Shown: one piece after another, positions 12,703-23,538 of the stretch | How positions within the stretch are numbered: position 1 is the stretch's first letter | Layout of the letters: each line of letters opens with the position of its first letter | NCBI RefSeq assembly: GCF_027744825.2 | Contig: NC_071340.1 | Location: forward strand, 1,991,501-2,055,500 | Reading direction: 5' to 3' | Length of the DNA: 64,000 nt | DNA from: Synchiropus splendidus | Taxonomy: Eukaryota; Chordata; Actinopteri; Syngnathiformes; Callionymidae | Made by a program: the position numbers and the translations under genes | The notes under the pieces: generated by a model | Told to the model about the DNA's origin: nothing | Seen by the model: only the letters and a program-made list of their open reading frames with translations | Database searches by the model: none

Positions 12703-12711
12703 CCGGAATCG
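12703..12711 (+). other. In-register recombination junction (one monomer lost)
   Basis: The left part of this monomer (TATGCTTGGCGTACCGG) matches the monomer near 11001. The right part (GGCCTTTTCTCAGG, AAAACGGG, GCGATAACGTTGC) matches the next one, near 11200. The switch lies in the shared CCGGAATCG. The offset to the source drops from 1691 to 1503, exactly 188 bp. Confidence 0.88.
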
Positions 12712-13213
12712 GCCTTTTCTCAGGCTAAAAACGGGTTTTCTGCATTGTGCGATAACGTTGCAGGGAAGCTTCAGAACATGAAATTTTCACCTCCCACTAA
12801 AGCAGAAATGGTCTTTCTAGTAGTTGCACATCAAATCTATGCTGTTTGCAGTGTTTTTCCAAAGTTATCAACTTTTTTATGTTTGGCGTTCCGGAACCGA
12901 CCTTATCTCAGGCTGAAAACGCGTTTTACGCATTGTGCCATAACTTTGCAGTGAAGCTTCAGAACATGACTTTTTCACCTCCCACTAAAGCAGAAATGGT
13001 CTTTCTAGTAGTTGCACATCAAATCTAAGCTGTTTGCAGTGTTTTTCCAAAGTTATCAACTTTTTTATGTTCGGCGTTCCGGAACCCACCTGATCTCAGG
13101 CTGAAATGCGTTTTCTGCATTGTGCCATAACTTTTCAGGGAAGCTTCAGAACATGAAATTTTCATATCCCACTGTAGCAGAAAGGGTCTTTCTTGTAGTT
13201 GCACATCAAATCT

Positions 13214-13589
13214 AAGCTGTCTGAAGTGTTTTTCTAAAGTTATCAACATTTTTATGCTTGGCGTACCGGAATCGACCTTATGTCAGGCTGAAAACGCGTT
13301 TTCTGCATTGTGCCATAACTTTGCAGGGAAGCTTCAGAACATGGAATTTTCACCTCCCACTATATCAGAAAGGGTCTTTCTAGTAATTGCACATCAAATC
13401 TAAGCTGTCTGAAGTGTTTTTCTAAAGTTATCAACATTTTTATGCTTGGCGTACCGGAATCGACCTTATGTCAGGCTGAAAACGCGTTTTCTGAATTGTG
13501 CCATAACTTTGCAGGGAAGCTTCAGAACATGGAATTTTCACCTCCCACTATATCAGAAAGGGTCTTTCTAGTAATTGCACATCAAATCT
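13214..13589 (+). repeat. Adjacent duplicate monomers
   Basis: Monomers 13214-13401 and 13402-13589 are nearly identical. Both carry TTTTTCTAAAG, TATGCTTGGCGTACCGG, CTTATGTCAGG, ACATGGAATTTTC, ACTATATCAG and AGTAATTGC. The only difference I found is GCATTG versus GAATTG. This is a single-unit tandem duplication. Confidence 0.9.
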
Positions 13590-13778
13590 AAGCTGTCTGA
13601 AGTGTTTTTCAAAAGTTATCAACATTTTTATGTTGGGCGTTCCGGAATCTCACCTTATCTCTGGCTGAAAACGGGTTTTACGCATTGTGCCATAACTTTG
13701 CAGGGAAGCTTCAGAACATGGAATTTTCACTACCCACTATAGCAGAAAGGGTCATTCTCGTAGTTGCACATCAAATCT

Positions 13779-14660
13779 AAGCTGTCTGAAGTGTATTTAG
13801 AAAGTTATCAACTTTTTTATGTTTGGCGTTCCGGAACCCACCTTATCTCTCAGGCTGAAAACGAGCTTTCTGCATTGTGCCATAACTTTGGAGGGAAGCT
13901 TCAGAACATGGATTTCTCTCCTCCCACTATAGCAGAAAGGGTCTTTCTAGTAGTTGCACATCAAATCTAAGCTGTCTGAAGTGTTTTTCAAAAGTTATCA
14001 ACATTTTCATGTTTGGCGTTCCGGAACCCACCTGATCTCAGGCAAAAAACGTGTTTTCTGCATTGTGCCATAACTTTGCAGGGAAGCTTCAGAACATGAA
14101 ATTTTCTCATCCCACTGTAGCAGAAAGGGTATTTCTAGTAGTTGCACATCAAATCTAAGCTGTCTGAAGTGTTTTTCAAAAGTTATCAACAGTTTTATGT
14201 TTGGCTTTCTAGAACCCACCTTATCTCATGCTGAAAACGTGTTTTCTGCATTGTGCCATAATTTTGCTGGGAAGCTTCAGAACACGAAATTTTCACCTCC
14301 CACTGTATCAGAAAGGGTCTTTCTAGTAGTTGCACATCAAATCTAAGCTGTCTGAAGTGTTTTTCAAAAGTAATCAACATTTTTATGTTTGGCGTTCCGG
14401 AATCGACCTGATCTCAGGCTGAAAACGCGTTTTACGCATTGTGCCATAACTTTGCAGGGAAGCTTCAGAACATGAAATTTTCACATCCCACTATGACAGA
14501 AAGGGTCTTTCAAGTAGTTGCACATCAAATCTATGCTGTCTGAAGTTTTTTTCAAAAGTTATCAACATTTTTATGTTTGGCGATCCGGAATCGACCTTAT
14601 CTCAGGCTGAAAACGCGTTTCACGCATTGTGCCATAACTTTGCAGGGAAGCTTCAGAACA
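13779..14660 (+). repeat. Seven/eight-monomer duplication, left copy
   Basis: The block opens with a 190-bp monomer in which TATCTCAGG became TATCTCTCAGG (+2 bp). CAAAAGTTATC-type monomers follow, then the CAACAGTTTTATG/GGCTTTC monomer with GAACACGAAATTTTC, and the GGCGATCCGG monomer. The same series begins again at 15097. The left copy lacks one monomer, with its join at 14032-14043. Confidence 0.82.
14032..14043 (+). other. In-register recombination junction
   Basis: The bases before this point match 15299-15360 (TTTTCATG, CACCTGATCTCAGG). The bases after it match the following monomer from 15549 (AAAAACGTGTTTTC, TTTTCTCATCCCACTG). The left copy thus skips one monomer found in the right copy. 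The shared bridge is ATCTCAGGC. Confidence 0.83.
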
Positions 14661-15096
14661 TGAAATTTTCACATCCCACTGTAGCAGAAAGGGTCTTTCT
14701 AGTAGTTGCACATCAAATCTTAGCTGTCTGAAGTGTTTTACTGAAGTTATCAACTTTTTTATGTTTGGCGTTCCGGAACCGACCAAATCTCAGCCTGAAA
14801 ACGGGTTTTACGCATTGTGCCATAACTTTGCAGGGAAGCTTGAGAACATGAAATTTTCACATCCCACTGTAGCAGAAACGGTCTTTCTAGTAATTGCACA
14901 TCAAATCTAAGCTGTCTGAAGTGTTTTTCAAAAGTTATCAACATTTTTATGTTTGGCGTTCCGGAATCGACCTTATTTCAGGCTGAAAACGCGTTTCAGG
15001 CATTGTGCCATAACTTTGCAGGGAAGCTTCAGAACATGAAATTTTCACATCCCACTGTAGCAGAAAGGGTCTTTCTAGTAGTTGCAGATCAAATCT

Positions 15097-16165
15097 CAGC
15101 TGTCTGAAGTGTTTTTCCAAAGTTATCAAAACTTTTATGTTTGGCGTTCCGGAACCCACCTTATCTCTCAGGCTGAAAACGAGCTTTCTGCATTGTGCCA
15201 TAACTTTGGAGGGAAGCTTCAGAACATGGATTTCTCTCCTCCCACTATAGCAGAAAGGGTCTTTCTAGTAGTTCCACATCAAATCTAAGCTGTCTGAAGT
15301 GTTTTTCAAAAGTTATCAACATTTTCATGTTTGGCGTTCCGGAACCCACCTGATCTCAGGCTGAAATGCGTTTTCTGCATTGTGCCATTACTTTGCAGGG
15401 AAGCTTCAGAACATGAAATTTTCCTATCCCACTGTAGCAGAAACGGTATTTCTAGTAGTTGCACATCAAATCTAAGCTGTCTGAAGTGTTTTTCAAAAGT
15501 TATCAACATTTTTATGTTTGGCGTTCCGGAATCGACCTTATCTCAGGCTAAAAACGTGTTTTCTGCATTGTGCCATAACTTTGCAGGGAAGCTTCAGAAC
15601 ATGAAATTTTCTCATCCCACTGTAGCAGAAAGGGTCTTTCTAGTAGTTGCACATCAAATCTAAGCTGTCTGAAGTGTTTTTCAAAAGTTATCAACAGTTT
15701 TATGTTTGGCTTTCTGGAACCCACCTTATCTCATGCTGAAAACGTGTTTTCTGCATTGTGTCATAATTTTGCTGGGAAGCTTCAGAACACGAAATTTTCA
15801 CCTCCCACTGTATCAGAAAGGGTCTTTCTAGTAGTTGCACATCAAATCTAAGCTGTCTGAAGTGTTTTTCAAAACTTATCAACATTTTTATGTTTGGCGT
15901 TCCGGAATCGACCTGATCTCAGGCTGATAACGCGTTTTACGCATTGTGCCATAACTTTGCAGGGAAGCTTCAGAACATGAAATTTTCACATCCCACTAAA
16001 GCAGAAAGGGTCTTTCAAGTAGTTGCACATCAAATCTATGCTGTCTGAAGTGTTTTTCAAAAGTTATCAACATTTTTATGTTTGGCGATCCGGAATCGAC
16101 CTTATCTCAGGCTGAAAACGTGTTTCACGCATTGTGCCATAACTTTGCAGGGAAGCTTCAGAACA
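15097..16165 (+). repeat. Seven/eight-monomer duplication, right copy
   Basis: This is the second copy of the 13779 series, with its own 190-bp TCTCTCAGG monomer (15097-15286). Offsets are 1318 at the start and 1505 later, because a 187-bp CAGGCTGAAATGCG monomer and a full monomer are retained here. That 187-bp monomer resembles those near 11590 and 13090, tying this zone to the previous one. Similarity fades at about 16165. Confidence 0.8.
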
Positions 16166-17337
16166 GGACATTTTCACCTCCCACTATATCAGAAAGGGTC
16201 TTTCTAGTAGTTACGTATCAAATCTAAGCTGTCTGAAGTGTATTACCAAAGTTATCAACAGTTTTATGTTTGGCGTTCCGGAACCCACCTTATCTCAGGC
16301 TGAAAACGAGCTTTCTGCCTTGTGCCATTACTTTGCAGGGAAGCTTCAGAACATGGACTTTTGACCTCCCACTATAGCAGAAATGGTCTTTCTAGTAGTT
16401 GCACATCAAATCAAGGCTGTCTGAAGTGTTTTTCCAAAGTTATCAACACTTTTATGTTTGGCGTTCCGGAACCCACCTTATCTCAGGCTGAAAACCAGTT
16501 TTCTCCTTTGAGCCATAACTTTGCAGGGAAACTTCAGAACATGAAATTGTCACCTCCCACTATAGCAGAAAGGGTCTTTCTAGTATTTGCACATCAAATC
16601 TAAGCTGTCTGAAGTGTATTTCGAAAGTTATCAACATTTTTATGTTTGGTGTTCTAGAACTCACCTTATCTCAGGCTGAAAACGCGTTTTCTGCTTTTTG
16701 CCATAACTCTGCAGGGAAGCTTCAGAACATGTCATTTTCACCTCCCACAAAAGCAGAAAGGGTCTTTCTAGTAGTTGCACATCAAATCTAAGCTGTCTGA
16801 AGTGTCTTTTCAAAGTTATCTACACTTTTATGTTTGGCGTTCCGGAATCGACCTTATCCCCTGCTGAAAACGCGTCTTACGCATGGTGCCATAACTTTGC
16901 AGGGATGCTTCAGAACATGAAATTTTCACCTCCCGCTATAGTAGAAAGGGTCTTTCTAGTAGTTGCACATCAAATCTAAGCTGTCTGAAGTGTTTTTCCA
17001 AAGTTATCTACATTTTTATGTTTGGCGTTCCGGAATCAACCTTATCTCAGTCTGAAAATGTGTTTTCTGCATTGTGCCGTAACTTTGCAGGGAAGCCTCA
17101 GAACATGAAATTTTCAGTTCCCGCTATAGTAGAAAGGGTCTTTCTAGTAGTTGGACATCAAATCTAAGCTGTCTGAATTGTTTTTCCAAAGTCATCAACC
17201 TTTTTATGTTTGACGTTCCGGAACCCACCTTATCTCAGGCTGAAAACGCGTTTTCTGCATTGTGTCAAAACTTTGCTGGGACGCTTCAGAACATGAAATT
17301 TTCACCTCCCACTATAGCAGAAAGGGTCTTTCGAGTA

Positions 17338-17349
17338 GTTTCACGTGAA
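17338..17349. repeat. 12-bp palindrome with CACGTG core
   Basis: The usual GTTGCACATCAAATC is changed to GTTTCACGTGAAATC here, giving the perfect palindrome TTTCACGTGAAA. The CACGTG core is the classical E-box/G-box hexamer. Any protein binding is conjecture. The same palindrome recurs at 19215-19226, and near-palindromic relatives occur near 23716, 36467, 40212 and 43603. Confidence 0.7.
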
Positions 17350-19214
17350 ATCTAAGCTGTCAGAAGTGTTTTTCCAAAGTTATCAACATTTTTATGTTTG
17401 GCGTTCTGGAACCCACATTATCTCAGTCTGAAAACGCTTTTTCTGCATTGTGCCATAACCTTGCAGGGATACATCAGAACATGAAATTTTCACCTCCCAC
17501 AATAGCATAAAGGGTCTTTCTGGTAGTTGCACATCAAATCTAAGCTGTCTGAAGTGTTTTTCCAAAGTTATCAACATTTTTATGTTTGGCATTCCGGAAT
17601 CAACCTTATCACAACTTGAAAACGCATTTTCTGCTTTGTGCCATAACTTTGCAGGGAAGCCTCAGAACATGAAATGTTCACCTCCCACAATAGCAGAAAG
17701 GGTCTTTCTAGTAGTTGCACATCAAATCTAAGCTGTCTGAAGTGTATTTGAAAAGTGATCAACATTTTTATGTTTGGCGTTCCGCAATCGACCTTATGTC
17801 AGGCTGAAAACGCGTTTTACGCATTGTGCCATAACTTTGCAGGGAAGCTTCAGAACATCGAATTTTCACCACCTACTATAGCAGAAAGGGTCTTTCTCCT
17901 AGTTGCACATCAAATCTAAGCTGTCTGATCTGTTTTTCCAAAGTTATCAACATATTTATGTTTGGCGTTCTGGAATCGACCTTATCTCAGGTTGAAAACG
18001 CGTTTTTCGCATTGTGCCATAACTTTGCATGGAAGCTTCAGAACATGAAATTTGCACCTCCCACTATAGCAGAAAGGGTCTTTCTAGTAGTTGCACATCA
18101 AATCTAAGCTGTCTGGTGTTTTTCCAAAGTTATCAACATTTTTATGTTTCTCGTTCCTGAATCGACCTTATCTCAGGCTGAAAACGTGTTTTACGCATTG
18201 TGCTATAACTTTGCATAAAGCGTCAGCACATGACATTTTCACCTCCCACTATAGCAGAAAGGGTCTTTCTAGTAGTTGCAGATCAAATCTAAGCTGACTG
18301 AAATATTTTTCCAAAGTTATCAACATTTTTATGTTTGGCTTTCTGGAACCCACCTGATCTCAGTCTGAAAACGTGTTTTTTGCATTGTGCCATAACTTTG
18401 CAGGGAAGCTTCAGAACATGAAATTTTCACCTCCCACTATAGCAGAAAGGGTCTTTCTAGTAGTTGCACATCAAATCTAATCTGTCTGAAGTTTTTTGAC
18501 ATGGTTATCAACATTTTTATGTATGGCGTTCCGGCATAGACCTTATCTCAGGCTGAAAACGTGTTTTCTGAATTGTGCCATAACTTTGCAGGGAAGCTTC
18601 AGAACATGAAATTTTCACCTCCCACTATAGCAGAAAGGGTCTTTCTCGTAGTTGCACATCAAATCTAAGCTGTCTGAAGTGTTTTTTCCAAAGTCTTCAA
18701 CATTTTTATGTTTAGCGTTCTGGAACCCACCTTATCTCAGGCTGAAAATGCGTTTTCTGCATTGTGCCATAACTTTGCAGGGACGCTTCAGAACATGAAA
18801 TTTTCACCTCCCACTATAGCAGAAAGGGTCTTTCTAGTAGCTGCACATCAAATCTAAGCTGTCTGGTGTTTTTCCAAAGTTATCAACATTTTTATGTTTC
18901 TCGTTCCTGAACCCACCTTATATCAGGCTGAAAATGTGTTTTCTGCATTGTGAAATCACTTTGCAGGGAAGCTTCAGAACATGGAATTTTCACCTCCCAC
19001 TATAACAGAAAGGGTCTTTCTAGTAGTTGCACTTCAAATCTAAGCTGTCTGAAGTGTTTTTCGAAAGTTATCAACATTTTTATGTTTGGCGTTCCAGAAC
19101 CCACCTTATCTCAGGCTGAAAACGTGTTTTCTGCATTGTGCAATAACTTTGCAGGGAAGCTTCAGAACATGAAATTTTCACCTCCCACTATAGCCGAAAG
19201 GGTCTTTCTAGTAG

Positions 19215-19226
19215 TTTCACGTGAAA
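19215..19226. repeat. 12-bp palindrome with CACGTG core, second copy
   Basis: TTTCACGTGAAA is seen again at the same monomer phase as at 17338. The next monomer has GTTTCAGGTGAAATC, one step away. This is a local sub-family rather than a consensus feature. Confidence 0.7.
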
Positions 19227-21670
19227 TCTAAGCTGTCTGAAGTGTTTTTCCAAAGTTTTCAACATTTTTATGTTTGGCGTTCTGGAACCCAACTTATCTC
19301 AGTCTGAAAACGTGTTTTTTGCATTGTGCCATAACTTTGCAGGGAAGCTTGAGAACATGAAATTTTCACCTCCCACTATAGCAGAAAGGGTCTTTCTAAT
19401 GGTTTCAGGTGAAATCTAAGCTGTCTGAAGTGGTTTTCCAAAGTTTTTAACATTTTTTTGTTTGGCCTTCGGGAACCCACCTTATCTCAGGCTAAAAACG
19501 CGTTTTACGCATTGTACCATAACTTTGCATAAAGCTTCAAAACATGAAATTTTCACCTCCCACTATGGCAGAAAGGGTCTTTGTAGTAGTTACACTTCAA
19601 ATCTAAGCTGTCTGAAGTGTTTTTCGAAAGTTATCAACATTTTTATGTTTGGCGTTCCGGAACCCGCCTTATCTCAGTCTGAAAACGTGTTTTTTGCATT
19701 GTGCCATAACTTTGCAGGGAAGCCACAGAACATGAAATTTTCACCTGCCGCCATAGTAGAAAGGGTCTTTCTAGCAGTTGCACATCAAATCTAATCTGTC
19801 TGAAGTGGCTTTCCAAAGTTATCGACATTTTTATGTATGGCGTTCCGGAACCCACCTCATCTCAGGCTGAAAACGCGTTTTCTGCATTGTGCCATAACTT
19901 TGCAGGGAAGCTTCAGAACGTGAAATTTTCACCTCCCACGACTGCAGAAAGGGTCTGTCTTGTAGTTGCACATCAAATCTAAGCTGTCTGAAGTGGCTTT
20001 CCAAAGTTATCGACATTTTTATGTATGGCGTTCCGGAACCCACCTTATCTCAGGCTGAAAACGCGTTTTCTCCATTGTGTCATAACTTTGCAAGGAAGCT
20101 TCAGAACATGAAATTTTCACCTCCCACTATAGCAGAAAGGGTCTTTCTAGTAGTTGCACATCAAATCTAAACTGTCTGAAGTGTTTTTACAAAGTTATCA
20201 ACATTTTTATGTTTGCCGTTCCGGAATCGACCTTATCTCAGCCTGAAAACGCGTTTTACGCATTGTGCCATAACTTTGCATAAAGCTTCAGCAGATGAAA
20301 TTTTCACCACCCACTATAGCAAAAAGGGTCTTTCTAGTAGTTGCAGATCAAATCTAAGCTGTCTGAAATGTTTTTCCAAAGTTATCAACAATTTTATGTT
20401 TGGAGTTCTGGAACCCACCTTATCTCAGTCTGAAAACATGTTTTTTGCATTGTGCCATAACTTTGCAGGGAAGCCTCAGAACATGAAATTTTCACCTGCC
20501 GCTATAGTAGAAAGGGTCTTTATAGTAGTTGCACATCAAATCTAAGCTGTCTGAAGTGTTTTTCCAAAGTTATCAACATTTTTATGTTTGGCGTTCCGGA
20601 ATCAACCTTATCACACCCTGAAAACGCGTTTTCTGCTTTGTCCCATAACTTTGTAGGGAAGCCTCAGAACATGAAATTTTCACCTCCCACTTTAGTAGAA
20701 AGGGTCTTTCTAGTAGTTGCACATCAAATCTAAGCTGTCTGAAGTGTTTTTCCAAAGTTATCAACATTTTTATGTTTGGCGTTCCGGAATCGACCTTATC
20801 TCAGTCAGAAAACGCGTTTTACTCATTCTGCCATAACTTTCCAGGGAAGCTTCAGAACATCGAATTTTCACCACCCACTGTAGCAGAAAGGGTATTTCTA
20901 GTAGTTGCACATCAAATCTAAGCTGTCTGAAGTGTTTTTCCAAAGTAATCAACATTTTTATGTTTGGCGTTCCGGAATCAACCTTATCTCTGGCTGAAAA
21001 CGCGTTTTTGGAATTGTGCCATAACTTTGCAGGGAAGCTTCAGAACATGAAATTTTAAACTTCCACTATAGCAGAAAAGGTCTTTCTGGTAGTTGCACTT
21101 CAAATCTAAGCTGTCTGAAGTGTTTTTCCAAAGTTTTCAACATTTTTATGTTTGGCGTTCGGGAACCCACCTTATGTCAAGCTGAAAACGCGCTTTCTGC
21201 ATTGTGCCTTTACTTTGCAGGAAACTTCAGAACATGAAATTTTCACCTCCCACTATAGCAGAAAGGCTCTTTCTAGTAGTTGCAGATCAGATCTAAGCTG
21301 TCTGAAATGTTTTTCCAAAGTTATCAACATTTTTATGTTTGCCGCTTTGGAACCCACCTTATCTCAGTCTGAAAACGTGTTTTCTGCATTGTGCCATAAC
21401 TTTGCAGGGAAGCCTCAGAACATGAAATGTTCACCTCCCACTATAACTGAAAGGGTCTTTCTCGTACTTGCACATTAAATCTAAGCTGTCTGAAGTGTTT
21501 TTCCAAAGTTATCAACATTTTTATGTTTGGCGTTCCGGAATTGACCTTATGTGAGGCTGAAAACGCGTTTTCTGCATTGTGCAATAACTTTGCATGGAAG
21601 CTTCAGAACATGAAATTTCCACCTCCCACTATAGCAAAAAGGGTCTTTCTAGTAGTTGCACACCAGATCG

Positions 21671-22039
21671 AAGCTGTCTGAAGTGTTTTTCCAAAGTTAT
21701 CAACATTCTTATCTTTGGCGTTCCGGAATCAACCTTATCTCAGGCTGAAAACGCGTTTTCTGCATTGTGTCATCACTTTGCAGGAAAGGTGCAGAATATG
21801 AAATTTTCACCTCTCACTATAGCAGAAAGGGTCTTTCTAGTAGTTGCACAACAAATCTAAGCTGTCTGAAGTGTTTTTCGAAAGTTATCAACATTTTTAT
21901 GTTTGGCGTACCGGATCGCACCTTATTGAAAACGACTTTTCTGCATTGTGCCATAACTTTGCAGGGAAGCTTCAGAACATGAAATTTTAAACTTGCGCTA
22001 TACCAGAAAAGGTCTTTCTAGTAGTTGCACATCAAATCT
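21671..22039 (+). repeat. Two-monomer cassette D with 181-bp unit, copy 1
   Basis: A 188-bp monomer (CATTCTTATCTTTGGCG, TGTCATCACTTTGCAGG, GTGCAGAATATG, GCACAACAAATC) is followed by a 181-bp monomer (21859-22039). In the latter, GGAATCGACCTTATCTCAGG is replaced by GGATCGCACCTTATTG. The pair recurs at 28785-29153 (offset 7114) and, diverged, near 27107 and 46622. Confidence 0.83.
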
Positions 22040-23538
22040 AAGCTGTCTGAAGTCTTTTTCCAAAGTTATCAACATTTTAATGTTTGGCGTTCCGGAATCG
22101 ACCTTATCTCAGGCTGAAAACGCGTTTTATGCATTGTGCCATAACTTTGCATAAAGCTTCAGAACATGAAATTTTCACCTCCCACTATAGCAGAAATGGT
22201 CTTTCTAGTAGTTGCAGATCAAATCTAAGCTGTCTGAAATGTTTTTCCAAAGTTATCAACATTTTTATGTTTGGCGTTCTGGAACCCACCTTATCTCAGT
22301 CTGAAAATGTGTTTTCTGCATTGTGAAATCACTTTGCAGGGAAGATTCAGAGCATGAAATTTTAACCTGCCACTATAGCAGAAAAGGTCATTCTAGTAGT
22401 TGCACATCAAAGCTAAGCAGTCTGAGGTGTTTTCCCAAAGTTATCAACATTTTTACGTTTGGCGTACCGGAATCGACCTTATCTCATGCTGAAAACGTGT
22501 TTTCTGCATTGTGCCATAACTTTGCAGGGAAGCTTCAGAACATGAAATTTTAAACTTGCGCTATACCAGAAAAGGTCTTTCTAGTAGTTGTACATCAAAT
22601 CTATGCTGTCTGAAGTGTTTTTCCAAAGTTATCAACATTTTAATGTTTGGCGTTCCGGAATCGACCTTATCTCAGGCTGAAAACGCGTTTTACGCATTGT
22701 GCCATAACTTTGCATAAAGCTTCAGAACATGAAATTTTCACCTCCCACTATAGCAGAAAGGGTCTTTCTAGTAGTTGCACATCAAATCTTAGCTGTCTGA
22801 AGTGTTTTTCCAAAGTTCTCAACATTTTTATGTTTGGCGTTCTGAAATCAACCTCATCTCAGGCTGAAAACGCGTTTTCTGCATTGTGCGATAACTTTGA
22901 AGGGAAGATTCAGAGCATGAAATTTTAACCTGCCACTATAGCAGGAAAGGTCATTCTAGTAGTTGCACATCAAATCTAAGCTGTCTGAAGTGTTTTTCAA
23001 AAGTTATCAACATTCTTATGTTTGGTGTTCCGGAATCAACCTTATCTCAGGCTGAAAACGTGTTTTACGCATTGCGCCATAACTTTGCAGGAAAGCTTCA
23101 GAACATGAAATTTTCAACTCCCACTATAGCAGAAAGGGTCTTTCTAGTACTTGCACATCAAATCTAAGCAGTCTGAGGTGTTTTCCCACAGTTATCAACA
23201 TTTTTATGTTTGGCGTTCCGGAATCTATCTTATCTCAGGCTAAAGACGTGTTTTCTGCATTGTGCAATAACTTTGCAGGGAAGCGTCAGAACATGAAATT
23301 TTAAACTTGCGCTATAGCAGAAAGGGTCTTTCTAGAAGTTGTACATCAAATCTAAGCTGTCTGAAGTGCCTTTTCAAAGTTATCAACATTTTTATTTTTG
23401 GCGTTCTGGAACCCACCTTATCTCAAGCTGAAGATGCGTTTTCTGCATTGTGCCATAACTTTGCAGGGATGCTTCAGAACATGAAATTTTCACATCCCAC
23501 TATAGCAGAAAGGGTCTTTCTAGTAGTTGCACATCAAA
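22040..23538 (+). repeat. GCATAAAGC-type satellite segment
   Basis: Eight monomers alternate GCATAAAGC units (about 22151 and 22713) with CAGTCTGAAAATG or GTTCTGAAATC units. They also include TTTTAAACTTGCGC and GGTGTTTTCCC variants. These variants are the building blocks of the 3751-bp duplication at 33-40 kb, here in a less regular order. Confidence 0.7.

Larger units (their letters stand above)
11735..13235 (+). repeat. Copy of 10044-11734 with one monomer missing
   Basis: The segment follows its source at offset 1691 to about 12703 and at offset 1503 after 12711. The markers are reproduced: cassette B at 12087-12650, GCGATAACGTTGC, AAAGCAGAAATGG, GAACATGACTTTTTC, and a 187-bp monomer with CAGGCTGAAATGCG. 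Scattered substitutions such as CCAGAAC for CCATAAC show the copy is not brand-new. Confidence 0.83.
16166..21480 (+). repeat. Heterogeneous satellite zone without clear higher-order repeat
   Basis: About 28 monomers show varied combinations of CpG-decay variants (GTTCTGGAACCC, CAGTCTGAAAACGTG, GGCATTCC). I could not find an ordered multi-monomer repeat. The first GCATAAAGC monomer appears at about 18213. Two monomers (18.1 and 18.85 kb) carry GTCTGGTG and TTTCTCGTTC. The zone contains only satellite and no other sequence class. Confidence 0.7.

Noticed and set aside
19793..20168. Adjacent monomer duplication at CGACATTTTTATGTATGG
   Set aside because: The two monomers share the rare CGACATTTTTATGTATGG near their starts but differ at many positions afterwards, so a clean single-unit duplication is not supported.
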